Of a DNA stretch of 64,000 bases, positions 36,271 to 47,963 are shown in pieces (position 1 is the stretch's first letter; each line of letters opens with the position of its first letter). Below the pieces are notes generated by a model. It was not told the DNA's origin, searched no databases, and was given only the letters and a program-made list of their open reading frames with translations. This DNA comes from Rhynchospora pubera (Eukaryota > Streptophyta > Magnoliopsida > Poales > Cyperaceae): positions 63,898,251 through 63,962,250 of the forward strand of contig CM051463.1 in assembly GCA_028095005.1 (NCBI GenBank). The letters are read 5' to 3'. The position numbers were made by a program, and so were the translations under genes.

Positions 36271-37168
36271 CATAGATTTTCCTTTTTCTTTGTATTGTTC
36301 TTTTCTCTAGTGTCATTAGTCATTACTGATCTAATTTGTTTGTTGCGAATATTCTATAATTAAGTTATGTTCAAGAATGAACATATTATTTATTTGACAT
36401 CAATAATATCGAAATATATTATGACATTTTTTTTTCATAACATTAAAAGTTTTCCTGCATTTTTAGTTTTTCACACATTATAAAAGTCATCACGTGTGAA
36501 TCTATTAGTTCCAAAAGAACTAAAAATCATGGAATTTTAATTTTAAAAGAATATGATTGTTCTATAATGCAATGTATTGGGAAAATCGTATTTTAGTATG
36601 TAAATTTATTACATAATACACACAAAACTTTATATCACAATATATGAAGAGATCAACAATCAAATGAACAAATATATCTAATCCTTTCAAATTATGTGAA
36701 ATGTCTCTCTTTTTAAAAAAACCAAAGTGCATGTCTTGTTGAACAATATTTTAACAAAAATTATAAACACCCTTCAATGTAGCGTTAGACATTCGAAAAC
36801 TATATCAGAAAAATATAACTTTGCTGATAAAAAGGACATCAAATTCTAGTTAATTAATTATAATAAACCAACATGTCTCAATAAAAAGTTCTTAATAACG
36901 ATCTATGTAGAATAATATTTTTATATTTTACATTTCCGATTTTGCGCACATGCTTCACACGACACAGCTTAGGTCACCAGAAGCAGAACTGTAGAACTGG
37001 AGATGATAAATACTCTCAATTCCGCGCATGCCTATGAAGAACTTTCTTTTCTTCTTCTATTTTCCTCTTTTTTTTTATATATTTTTTATGCCTAAACACG
37101 ACAATTCCGGGCCCCATCTCCCCTTCTCCTCTAGCATAGTATGTTTCTATTTATTCATTCTCTAATCT

Positions 37169-37177
37169 CTATATATA
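37169..37177 (+). promoter_or_regulatory. Probable TATA box of the WRKY gene
   Basis: CTATATATA in a CT-rich context, about 155 bp before the WRKY start codon. It would place transcription initiation near 37200 with a roughly 125-base leader rich in AAAG/CTCT. Confidence 0.6.
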
Positions 37178-37329
37178 CCCCATCTAAGGAATCACCTCTT
37201 TCATTCGCCTCTGCTCATCTCTCCTCTCAAAAGCTCTCAAAAGAGAAGAACACAAAAGGAACACAAGACAAAACGAAACACTAAGAAAAGAAAGGACTTC
37301 CAGAATCTCAATTCTCTTGCATCTAATTG

Positions 37330-38902
37330 ATGGATTCAACATGGATCAACCACTGCTCTCTTGACCTCAATCTCAACGTGGGGCCTCCTCGCCTCTCCAC
37401 CGATTCACCGGTAATTTGCAAATTCTCTCATGTACCAAGTACCAACAATTAAGAGGACATCAAAGAAGAATTAAGCTTTTACTTTATCTTATATCAACAT
37501 CTAATTGATAGTCTCTTTCTCTCCTTCAATCAGAAAAATGGTCTCACAAGGCCCTTGCATGTAGTAGAAGAAAACTTCTTAACGCCCAAACAAGAGGTGA
37601 GTGCTTTCCTAGTTTCTTTCAATATAACATAGAACAATCCTTTTTTTTTTTTTTATCAATTTCCAAGTACACATAACAGTACTAGAGTTCTGATTATAAA
37701 TTTCTCCAATTCAGACTGCAAATCTTGAGGCCGAATTCAACAGGATAAACCAAGAGAACCAATTTTTACGTGATTCATTGAAAACCATGATCGAGAAGTA
37801 CAACGCATTACAAAGAGAAATGAACGAACTAGTGCACACCTCCTCATCAGAAGGCGGCTCGATGTCGCCTTCTAGAAAGAGAAAGAGTACCGACAGCTTC
37901 GACACAGCCGGCCAAAATGAAGTGATGCTGCCTACTGCTACAAAGGGGTCAGCAATTACTGCTGTGGACCAGATGGAATGTACATCTGGCGAGAACCTTG
38001 AACCATTTAAGAGGATAAGGGAGGATTGCAAACCAAAAATGTCAAAAAGATTTGTTCCAGCTGACCCATCTGATATGAGCCTGGTAAGGCTTCGTCAATT
38101 TCGGTGTTTTGTTATGGGTATTGTTCTTTGTGAGAAATTATGATTGGTGCTAATTGGATTGTTTGGTTTGATTTTGAATTTAGGTTGTGAAAGATGGATA
38201 TCAATGGAGGAAGTACGGCCAGAAAGTGACCAAGGATAATCCTTGCCCGCGAGCCTATTTTAGATGCTCTTTCGCTCCAGCCTGCCCAGTTAAGAAGAAG
38301 GTAATAAAAAGTTATATCTATTTTAGGATCATTGTTTGTTATTTAAAGTTCTTGGAAATGTCTACTGATTCTAAGTTGATCGTCAATTACCTCAATATTC
38401 ATTTGGATCCAATTTGTCTTGAATAGTTTCCAATTTCCACATTAGATTTTGTAAGATACCAATTGTGAAACTCTCAAGATCACAGAAACTACAGTTTCTG
38501 AATATTTCATTGGCAAATGGCAAGGCAGTTTCCTAAATTTTTCTATATATGCTGGCATTTCAGGTTCAACGAAGTGCTGAAAACCCATCAATTCTAGTCG
38601 CAACCTATGAAGGTGAGCACAACCATGCCCAGCCAGCTCAGCATGAAGGTTTGTCAAATGGTTCAAATTCGAGCAATGGGACCAGCAAGACAATCTCAAA
38701 ACCTCCAGTTTTGAATAATAACAATGTTACTGTTGAGTTAGTCCGACCCGATCAAACAAAACAGGAAGTCGAGCCACAGGATCATCTAAGGCGCAGTTTG
38801 GTCGAGCAGATGGCACTGTCACTGACAAAGGACCCTAGTTTTAAAAATGCGCTAGCGGCTGCTATATCAGGGCAGATTCTTCAATTGTCACCACCAAAGT
38901 AG
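37330..38902 (+). CDS. WRKY40: WRKY transcription factor, group IIa (WRKY40-like)
   Basis: DNA-binding regulator of defence and stress genes that recognises W-boxes (TTGAC). Five exons, 37330-37410, 37534-37596, 37715-38083, 38184-38300 and 38564-38902, all joined in phase 0, encode 322 residues. Residues 11-15 are LDLNL, an EAR-type repression motif. A leucine-zipper-like coiled coil spans about 52-88, followed by a basic SRKRKS nuclear-signal-like stretch. The WRKY domain has WRKYGQK at 179-185 and zinc ligands C199, C205, H229 and H231 (C-X5-C-X23-H-X-H). The intron just before the VQR residues is the position typical of groups IIa/IIb. The N-terminal zipper and the C-terminal LVEQMALSLTKDPSF-type motif point to IIa (WRKY18/40/60). 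Which of the three paralogues it matches best cannot be settled by eye. Confidence 0.94.
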
Positions 38903-41900
38903 AGGCAAATTGATTTGAGGAATTTTTTTTGTAATTTGAAATTTTATTAGAATTTAGGTTGCCTATGCTCCAATATTTAAGTTCATGTGGAGACATGGGC
39001 TTGGTTTGGTGTATATAGGTTTCAGATAGGATAGATATTGGATTATTGAGGAGAAACGAGTTACATGCTTTCGGAATTGCAAGTAAAATGAAAGGGTTTT
39101 GGGTCATTCACGGAAAGGAGGCAGTTGTTTTGTGCCAGAAAACTCTGAACCAAAATCAGATTTGGAATTAAAAAAGGCCGGGACTCGAAAATCCATTCAG
39201 ATAGGGGTCAGTATTTGCTGTCAAATTGACATGTGAAAGAGATTAACTTTCAATCTTCAATGCTTATTAACAAGTGCTTCTGTATCTCGCACAATCTTTT
39301 TGAGGATCTGTATCTCACACAATCAATATAATTCATTTCTTTTTCTTTGTGAACAGCACGTGATAACAAACTTTTACTTAAATGAATGCACTCATTTGAT
39401 CTATGAATATAATTTATTTGGCAACTAATTAGATGACTTGGTACAACATTAGGTGAGCAGTTTTAATTCTGGTCAATATCAGCTAGGGGTAACACCTGCT
39501 AGTTTGAATTGAACACTTCATGTATGCAACATACCTGAAACCTCTCTGGCTGGCAAGCTGGTGTATATATGCATTTGAATTGGCTTCTAACCAATACTAA
39601 CATGACCATTTCTCTTTCTCAAACTATAGGACAACATTTCTTCAGTATTTTAATTTTCTCAGGATCAAGTCTATATTGTATCACAGATGATTTGTACTGT
39701 GTATGACATTATATATGAGGATTGTTAGAATGCTATGTGCAGGACATATGTGTCTCACAAAAATGTTAAGACATTAACCTTTGGTTTACATCTTAACACA
39801 GTTATTCTATAAAAAGGTCGTTGAATAGTATGACTGGAAATTAACTAGTTAATACTCTGATTGTGGATAGTATCCTGTTTCTGACCAGTCTTTTTGAGTA
39901 AATTCTGCATGCATGTGGTCATGTGGATAAAATGTGCAACAGATTACTAGTCAACATTTGTTACCTAAAATAAAAATTGGGAGCTTCTTTGAAACAAAAC
40001 TGACTCTTTCTTTTCCTTTTCTCTAATTTTGAATTTGTAAAATTTAAGTATTTATATGCAAGAAAAAGTCGTGTTGCTTAGCCAATTTGGTTTTTCAGGC
40101 TACCATTTTGATCTTTTACCTTATGATCAGTGGTGTTTTGAAAATTTGACGGACCAGTCGATTTGATCGGAAACCGGTCTATACCTCTCAGCTATTACCT
40201 TACTCAAATCTGAAAAAAAAAGCCTCTGAAAAACCCTCTGCTCCACCAGTTTAATCTGTTTTGATCCAACCCGTAATTAAACTATAGAACCAGTACTTCT
40301 ACCAGTTTGATATTCTCATATTCAACTCGATCTTCCAAGTATTGGTTATCAAGTTATCATGACTAGTTCTGATTTGAATAAAAAATCTGCCGAGATGAAA
40401 TATTCACTAGCGTAAAAGCAGAACCATAGTTGGTCAAAATTCTGGAAGAAAACGCAACGAAACCCAGAGCAGGGGGTCGTCAAATTAATTTTTCATGAAG
40501 ACAGTTCAAATGAAATCAACATTCGAAACAAACAAATAACAACAACAATAATGTTCTCTCTTAATTTGGAGTTGTGCGAAAATTCAAACAGAATTGTTCC
40601 GAAGATTTCTGTTTGAAACTTGACAAAAATGCCTCTAAATTGAATTTTTCTTTCAGTGGCACTATCTTGACAGTTGCCTTCTCTAATGCTGACATGGATT
40701 TCTGCTCCCTTTTGAAATCCTTCAATAATTCAAATTTATCAAGTTGAAGCCAATAGTCAAGTGTGTCATGTAATTATTCAATGAATCAATGCGTAGCATT
40801 AAACTTAGAGACCAAAATCTTGACTCTTGGTCCTTTTTAGTACGCCCCACGCATTTATTTATGAGCATGACTGGCATGTAGACGACTAGGTGATTGGATG
40901 CTAAATAATCTTTTTTTATTTTTCAATTATCTTTTTCTTCCCTGGCCGGCACGGTTGTTTTGCTGTCCTGTCAAGACTTTAGACTATGTATAACATTGTT
41001 ATATCAAGATGTTGAATTTGGTTTTATGATGGCTAAATTTAGGTGGAAATGGAAATAGGGATTCCTTTTTTTTTTTTTCTTCTGTTGTTTTTTTGGACAA
41101 TATTTGTAGCAGCTACCAAACAAAAAGTTGGGATTCCTTGACGGTGTTATCTTCATTTTTCAGGACAATTATTTGGGGATATTTACCCAACATAAGTACC
41201 ATACATGTTATTATTGCTATGACAAAACAAAAAAAAAAATTTAGCAATAAATTTATTACAAATGAGGAAGACTTGCAAGCAATTGCACCAACAAATAATA
41301 AAAAGGTACATAAAGTAATAAATAAAGAATTTACTTCATTATTTTGGATTAAATTATTTCATTTTTATATTAATTTGCCAAAATAGTTTTAGTGTAAAGT
41401 TTCCTTTATTTTATATTAGTTTAATATTTAATATTCTCTGGTAATATTGTTTGACTTCAAATTTGAATTAAAGCATCAATTTGAGAGAGCATTAATTTTT
41501 AACATAATTAAATTATTATGTAACTATCATGTAAGGACTTGAAGAAATCAACATTTGGAAATTTTCCTTATTTGATGAATAATAGGTAACGACCCTACTA
41601 AATTATATACAATAATATTTGAGAGCTTCAAATTGTTGTGAAGTAGGAAGGGGGCTAAATGAGTTACAGGGAGACGGAGAAAAGAATAAGAGGCACGCAC
41701 ACACAAATCCGAGTTAATATGAAATTTCTTATTGTTAAAATTTTTTATTATTTACTTTAATGTATTGATTTAAAATTTGGCCATTAACTTAGTTAGATAA
41801 AGTGCATATATAGATACAGTATTATATTTATTATCTATGAAATGTTACAAACCACGTATGGAAGAACAACATAATAAAAACTTAAAATTGTCTACTTATT

Positions 41901-42050
41901 AAACAACCGATACAGTAAAATAAATATAGCGCCGAGACGAGATAACTAGACAAGCACAAGTGCTGAAGTGCACAACTTCACAAGCCATACACGTCACGGG
42001 CTCACGGCTAACATAAACTGAACTCCGCATTTGGTGGGTCCCGTGGGGAG
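38903..42050. other. WRKY 3' region and intergenic DNA
   Basis: The WRKY 3' UTR presumably occupies the first few hundred bases; beyond that no gene, RNA or bounded repeat is supported. Confidence 0.5.
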
Positions 42051-42059
42051 TAGTTTAGG

Positions 42060-42200
42060 TCTTTAGGATGTTTGCCACGTGTCAAAAGAGAACAAAAAAG
42101 GCCAGATGCCGCGAGGCCGCCATGGGACCCACAGAGAAATTGCATCAAGTCTACCCACGTGTGGCGTCCGGTCTTCTAACCCGTCAACGGTCAAATTTTA
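42060..42200. promoter_or_regulatory. Cluster of G-box/ABRE and W-box motifs
   Basis: Two CACGTG cores in CCACGTGT context (42076-42081 and 42156-42161), the ABRE type bound by bZIP factors. At 42183-42194, GTCAA followed by GGTCAA forms two closely spaced W-box cores on the minus strand. The block is GC-richer than its surroundings. No nearby gene start is evident, so it may be a distal element, the promoter of an unseen transcript, or part of an old transposon. Confidence 0.4.
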
Positions 42201-43640
42201 TGTACAGCCGTTAATTCAACAGTAGAATGGTGATTTTGATTTTGGTTTTGTTCTCTTTTAGATAATTGACTGCTGCTTGTCATAAATGGTTATTTTTTAA
42301 TTGCTTTATTAAGGGAGGGTATATTTACTTTTATTTGCTTCCCATCGTTTTGCCCCTTTTTTTTTCTAAATTTTTTTGAGTTTGCTGATTTTAGTTTGTT
42401 ACTGTTGACTAACACAACACAAGTTATGACTGCGACCTGTCTCAACAGTTTATTAAGGAAAAAAAATAATATAGTGCCACTGAGCCTTCAGGTCCATGAT
42501 ATTGGTATTTTGTCGCTAGTACTAAAAAATTGGAATCAAATTTCAGTGAGTTAAAAGTTAAAAGTGAAAAAAATAAAAGATATTTTTGTCGCTCTATATG
42601 AGTTATGAAGTATGTCATATCTAAAGTTTACAGAATATATATCTATAACTTATAACTAATTTCTTTTCTGATAAATATTTTACTAGTTGGCGCATTCTCA
42701 TAAACATTTATTCCAATTTAGATATCCAAGTAGATGTTGCACGTTGCCTCTACAAGAGTTTCGTTGAACAAATTTAATTTGTAACTAACTAACGTACGCG
42801 TTTTTGTATTTTTGTGTTGTTTTTTTTCTAATTGGAGGTGATTGGTCATTTTTTTAATATTCTTTGTGTAATCATTATCATTTTACTTATATTATTGTTC
42901 GTCGTGCAAGAAATATAATGTGATTGGTTGTGTGATAACGTTGGACTTGACTCGAGGAATGTAGTAGTATGGCTTCGTCTTAGTCTTTTCTTTTCTTTTT
43001 TTTCTACAGAAGGTTATTTTTTTCTTGCACGTGGTACACTTTCCTAGTCCTGTTCCTGTGCCACGTGCTTTTTTTTTTTTAATAAACACGAAAAATTGAT
43101 CAAAATGAAAGAGAACTTTGTGGTGATCAAGAAATTTTTGGAAGTTTGAAATTTTCGTTGAAAGAAAACAGAAAAAAGAGAGAAGCATTAATAAACCTTG
43201 ATTGACCCGTAGGGGCCATGGTATTACTGCTATCCTGTAATTATATTGATCTTACACTTTATTAAATAAATTTACTCCTATCCTGGCTTAAAGTTACCCC
43301 TTTATTAAAGTGGGCACATTTTGATTTCTAGAAAAGTAAATTTCATTCGATGATTTCAAAAATATTACCCCTTTCTTAAAGCGCTCCTTACACTTTTAGA
43401 AGGTATATTTAAGCTTAAAGTAATCAATTTTTACATAATTAATTCTATTACTATCAAGTCATGATAAAATATTCGATGAAAATCAATACGAAAACTTATG
43501 TCATGATAAAATTTGTAACGTTATGTATATAAATATCACTTTATAACTAATTTTTCTTATATATAGTATGCATGCAAGTTGTCAATAAACATGTTGATAT
43601 TTGTGGATAGTAATATTAGTTCTCACATATATACGATTTA
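42201..43640. other. Intergenic DNA, nothing recognised
   Basis: AT-rich; no gene or bounded repeat. A CACGTG lies in the complement-symmetric GCACGTGG / CCACGTGC pair at about 43027-43067. Confidence 0.5.
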
Positions 43641-43643
43641 GCC

Positions 43644-46139
43644 TTGCTTTTTCATGAAGAAGAAATCATTCGAGCTGTCAATGCTTTAGCAAATGACAAG
43701 GCTTCTGGCCTGACGGTTTGCCCAATGAGTTTGCAAAGATGCACTGGACTTCAATTAAACATGACATACTAGACACCTTCGCCTCGCTTCATGCGGGTAC
43801 TCTGATTCTTCAAGGGCACAACTTGGCTCACATTGTCTTAGTACCTAAGTCAGAACCTGCTATTGAACTTTCTGCTTTTCGTCCGATTAGCATCATAAAC
43901 TACATCCCAAAGCTGATTTCTAAAGTGCTAGCTAATCGTTTAGCTCCCTTCATGCCAAACTTAATCTCTAGCTCACAGTCGGGATTTCTTTCCGGGCGGT
44001 TAATTCAGTGGTGAAGCCAGAAAAAATTTCAATGGGGTTCAAGTATTAAACTATATATTAGTATTAATGTATAATATCATATTGATAAAGAAAATTTTAA
44101 ATATTAGGGTCAACAATAGAATTACTATTACATTTTATGGGGTTCAAATATAATATTTCTTAGAAAAATATCAATATCTTACCAAAAATTTAATATAAAC
44201 AAGTATCTATGAATAAAAAAATGGGTGACATTGCACCCCATTCTCTCCACTTAGATTCACCTATGGGTTAATTTCAGATAACTTCATCTCTGCACGAGAG
44301 GTCTTGGCTCACTTACAAAAAACGGGAGATCTTTCCATAATGTTGAAGCTAGATTTTAGAAAGGCTTTTGATACTATTGATTGGTCATTCCTGTTTAATG
44401 TCATGGCAAATCGAGGCATACCGGCCACCTTCATATCTTGGGTGCGATTGCTCTTTTATACAGCTGAATATTCTATCATTTTGAATGACCAAGTTGGGAA
44501 ACCTTTCTCTCACAAAAGAAGATTGCGGCAAGGTGATCCGATCTCCCCATACTTGTACTTGCCTGCGACTGATGTGCTGTCACGTATGCTATATGTTGCT
44601 GGAGAGGCTTTACCTTTTAGTTTATCAAATAAACTAGCACAGCCTTTCTCCATTTTACAATACGAATATGACACTTTATTATTCTCTACTGTTAAAGGAA
44701 CGGCACTGCATTCGCTTCAAAGCGTCCTAACCTTGTTCTCAAGAATCTCAGGTCTTTGCCTCATCTCGCCAAGTCAGCCTTCTTCCCAATAAACCTAACT
44801 GATAATCTTATCAACTCGATCAGGTCGACCTTGAGATGTGAACCCCAGCAGATGCCAATCACCTACCTTGGTTTACCTCTTTCTGTAGGACGCCCTAGTA
44901 AAGTTTGCTTCCAACAGTTGATTGATCGGATAAACAAACGCCTTGCGGGGTGGAAGTTAGCACTCCTCTCTAGAGCGGGACGTGTTTTATTGACAAAGAC
45001 GGTCCTATCAGCTATGCGGATCTTTTTCATGTCGGCATTCAAACTACCAAAATGGGTTATCAAGGCAATTGATAAAATCAGAAGAGCTTTTGTTTGGAGA
45101 AGATCAGGAGCAGGTTCTTTGAATTTACTGGCATGGGATCGAGTTTGCCTACCCAAGATATATGGAGGGTTAGGTGTTCCTGACTTACAACTCATGAATG
45201 TTGCCTTGCTTTTAAAGTGGTGGTGGAGGCTTTACCATAATACAGATTCGTTATGGTCTTTTTTCGCAACAAAAATCTTCTCCAAAAATGATGGGAACGA
45301 CTCACCTTTAATTTAGAAAAAGGAAGGATCTTTTTTCTGGAAAGATTTGCTAAACTTAAGGTTTTACTTTCAGCTTTTCACCACAATCACCTTGGGAGAT
45401 GGAATTCGCACATCATTTTGGTTTGACAGCTGGCAAGGCAGACCCATCAATTATCTTTTGTCATCAGCTCTTCCTCAAGAAAAGCCACCTTTCCCTAACT
45501 GCTCTGTTAGAAATGCTGTGCAGAGGAGGTTTCAACTTTTCCCTGCACCTTTCACCCGTGAAGTCACTTCCATGGTAAACTGTCTCAGCACTTCTCTTTC
45601 TAGCACGGGTCAGGATCATATAGTATGGAAATGGAATTCAAATGGCACATTCACAGTTTCCTCTTGCTACAAAGCACTTGCAACTGCGGGAAAAATCATA
45701 TCACCGCTAGCTTTCATTTGGAACCTCTCAATTCTGCCAAATCTTAAGACATTTCTGTTCTTACTGGGCTCAAATAGGTTGTTAACACAACAACAACTGC
45801 AAAGTAGAGGCATTATTGTGCAGCAGGGGTGTGTATTATGCCAGCATCAACAGATAAAAACTTCTATCCATCTATTTTTCGAGTGCCCCTTTGTTGTTTC
45901 GATTTGGAGACAGCTTAACCTAGATTCTTCTACCAACTTCATTTCTGTGCTAGACTGCCTTCTGATCTCTTTTACTCCCATCAAAGGAAACAGAGAAAAA
46001 TGCACACTACTGGCGACAGCTTTATGGGCCACTTGGTTAGAGAGAAACAACCGGATCTTCCGGCAAAAGCAACGATTGCTTGCGCATGTCACAAGTTGGA
46101 TTTCCACTGAAGCAATGGCGTTTCTGAAAAACTGCTGAT
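43644..46139 (+). pseudogene. L1-type LINE, decayed reverse transcriptase ORF2
   Basis: Translated pieces cover reverse transcriptase and the C-terminal zinc-binding domain in order: AFRPISIIN and SGFLSGR (43.7-44.0 kb), KLDFRKAFDTIDW (44.35 kb), RQGDPISPYL (44.53 kb), YLGLPLSVGR (44.86 kb), ERNNRIFRQ (46.05 kb), with HLFFECPF for zf-RVT at about 45.87 kb. The endonuclease half is missing (5' truncation). The element is broken by a one-base loss near 43712, a 260-bp insertion at 44006, a frameshift near 44760 and a stop near 45314. The catalytic box at 44661-44672 reads YEYD, so an acidic residue normally essential for polymerisation is lost. It is immobile. Confidence 0.93.
44006..44265. mobile_element. 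hAT-type MITE nested in the LINE
   Basis: Starts CAGTGGTGAAGCC and ends, complemented, CATAGGTGAATCT (9 of 13 match). The 8-bp GGTTAATT is duplicated at 43998-44005 and 44266-44273. Joining the two flanks gives the uninterrupted LINE reading frame (GRLI then SDN), which confirms the borders. Confidence 0.85.
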
Positions 46140-46934
46140 ATTACTTTGCTGATAGCCCTTTTTTTCTCTGTTTTTCTTTCTTTTTTTCCACTTGCCAGTC
46201 ACAGGCTAGTATATCTAAAAAAAATATATTAATTCTCACATTATGCTTACTTTTGAAATAACATCCACACTTGTTGCAATACAAAATAGATAATGAGATG
46301 GATGGAATATATAAGTTTTTCTTAAGAGTATAAAATGTGAGACTAATTTGATACTCATTAAAATTTTTAAGAACCAACATAATACTTTTCAAATTTTAAG
46401 GAGTAATACAGTGAGTAGTGATACTTAATAAACCATTATAATTTTGATATGCCAAGTTAACGTTGAGAAAAAGCAATATTAGTGCCACAAAAATCTCTAA
46501 TTAAGAGAGATTGAGTTACCCAAAAACGAGACGAGTGCGATCCTCAAAATTCTCGCAAATGTACTTTTAAAAAAAATGACGGGCAGTTTCTAGATGCAAA
46601 ATTTTACCTAAAACACACTTTTTGGAGACTTTATTTTGAATATTTTCATAAAAAACATTTTGAATCCACTTCAGGAATTGAAAGGTCAAATGAGTAAATA
46701 GTAAATACTAGTAATTCATTCAAAAATTTGACCGGTTGGTATAATTTCCTGAAATTGATTACCGTCATATCTATTTCTATCATCGTTCGAAGCGCTTCCA
46801 TCTCCTCACCCAGCGAAGCGCTCTCCTCTCCTCACCCGGATACGCTCCCTTTTCCTTCTCCGCACTCTTCTATCTCTCTCCCTCCTTCTTTTTTCTTTCT
46901 GTGCATCTCTCTTCCTTCCCCCTCCCTTCTTTCT
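46140..46934. other. LINE 3' flank and intergenic DNA
   Basis: Probable LINE 3' UTR at first (T-rich, an A-run near 46217), then unassigned sequence and a CT-rich stretch from 46800. Confidence 0.45.
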
Positions 46935-47300
46935 GTGCGTCAGACTTTGTTCACTTTGTTTATTGCATCTGTTCAATTTGTTATTTTAAGTGTTCATTTT
47001 GGTTTGCTCTACATCAGACTTTTGTATTTATTTTATACGTCTCATTTTGTTGGTGTAAATGTTCACTTTGTTCATTCATATGTTCAATTTGTTACTTTTA
47101 TGTGTTCAATTTGTTTTGTTGTGCGTCAGATTTCTGTGTATATTTTATATGTCTCACTTTGTTGGTGCATATGTTCACTTTGTTCATTGTTATGTTTAAT
47201 TTGTTTTGTAGTGCGTCAGACTTTTGTGTTTATTTTATATGTTTCATTTTATTGGTGTATATGTTCACTTTGTTCATTCCTATGTTTAATTTGTTTTGTT
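46935..47300. repeat. Imperfect tandem repeat, about four units of 75-110 bp
   Basis: Units begin with GTGCGTCAGA or a variant at about 46935, 47009, 47121 and 47211. They share TTTATTTTATATGTCTCA, TTGTTGGTG and TGTTCACTTTGTTCATT. The last two units are each 90 bp. Open frames through it encode repeated hydrophobic stretches because the repeat lacks stops, not because it is a gene. Confidence 0.75.
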
Positions 47301-47963
47301 GTCTCACTATTTGATGGGAACAAAATCATTGATGAAGGAGGCAGAGGGAAGAAGACAGTGAAGAGAAGGGAATACGTGGAGGTAGAAGGAGAGTGAAGAT
47401 GAACGAAGGGGAGTGTGGCAGAGGAAGGAAGAGAGGAGGCGGAGAAGATGAACGTGTCAGGGAAGGAGAGAGGAGAGGAGGAAAAGAGAGTGCGCGTGAG
47501 ATGAGAGAGCGAAAGGAGAGCGCACGTGAGAGGAGAGAGCAGCAATCCAATTTTTAGTTCAGCGATAATAGCGATGATATTTTGAGCGATGGTGGTTATA
47601 ATTTCTGATTAAGGAACATTTACAAAACAACTTATTTTGTTTTCCTTGTAACAAAAAAAGCTTAAATTTCAGTTCTCATAAAAATGCCAATGGAAAGGTG
47701 AACTTATATTTTTTTTGGCGGTTGAAAAATAATATAGACGGTAGCAATGATAATAAAAATATAGAAGCTATATTATTATACAATAAAATGCGACATATCT
47801 AGAGATGGTTCGTCTCCTTTCTAAACAGTCAATCAACGAGTCAAATGAAGAGTTGGAAACGAAAGGCGTTGTTTCGTGTATACCAGTATACTGTTTAGGA
47901 TCTTGATACGACTACGGAGCTTAGGACTGATCCATGAGACAAACAAAACACCATTCAATTCTG

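Noticed and set aside
46935..47300. CRISPR-like array
   Set aside because: Units are 75-110 bp, imperfect and contiguous, without short identical repeats and unique spacers, in a plant genome.
46728..47396. 222-residue hydrophobic open frame
   Set aside because: It is the translation of the imperfect tandem repeat, flanked by CT-rich and GA-rich DNA; no promoter or family similarity.
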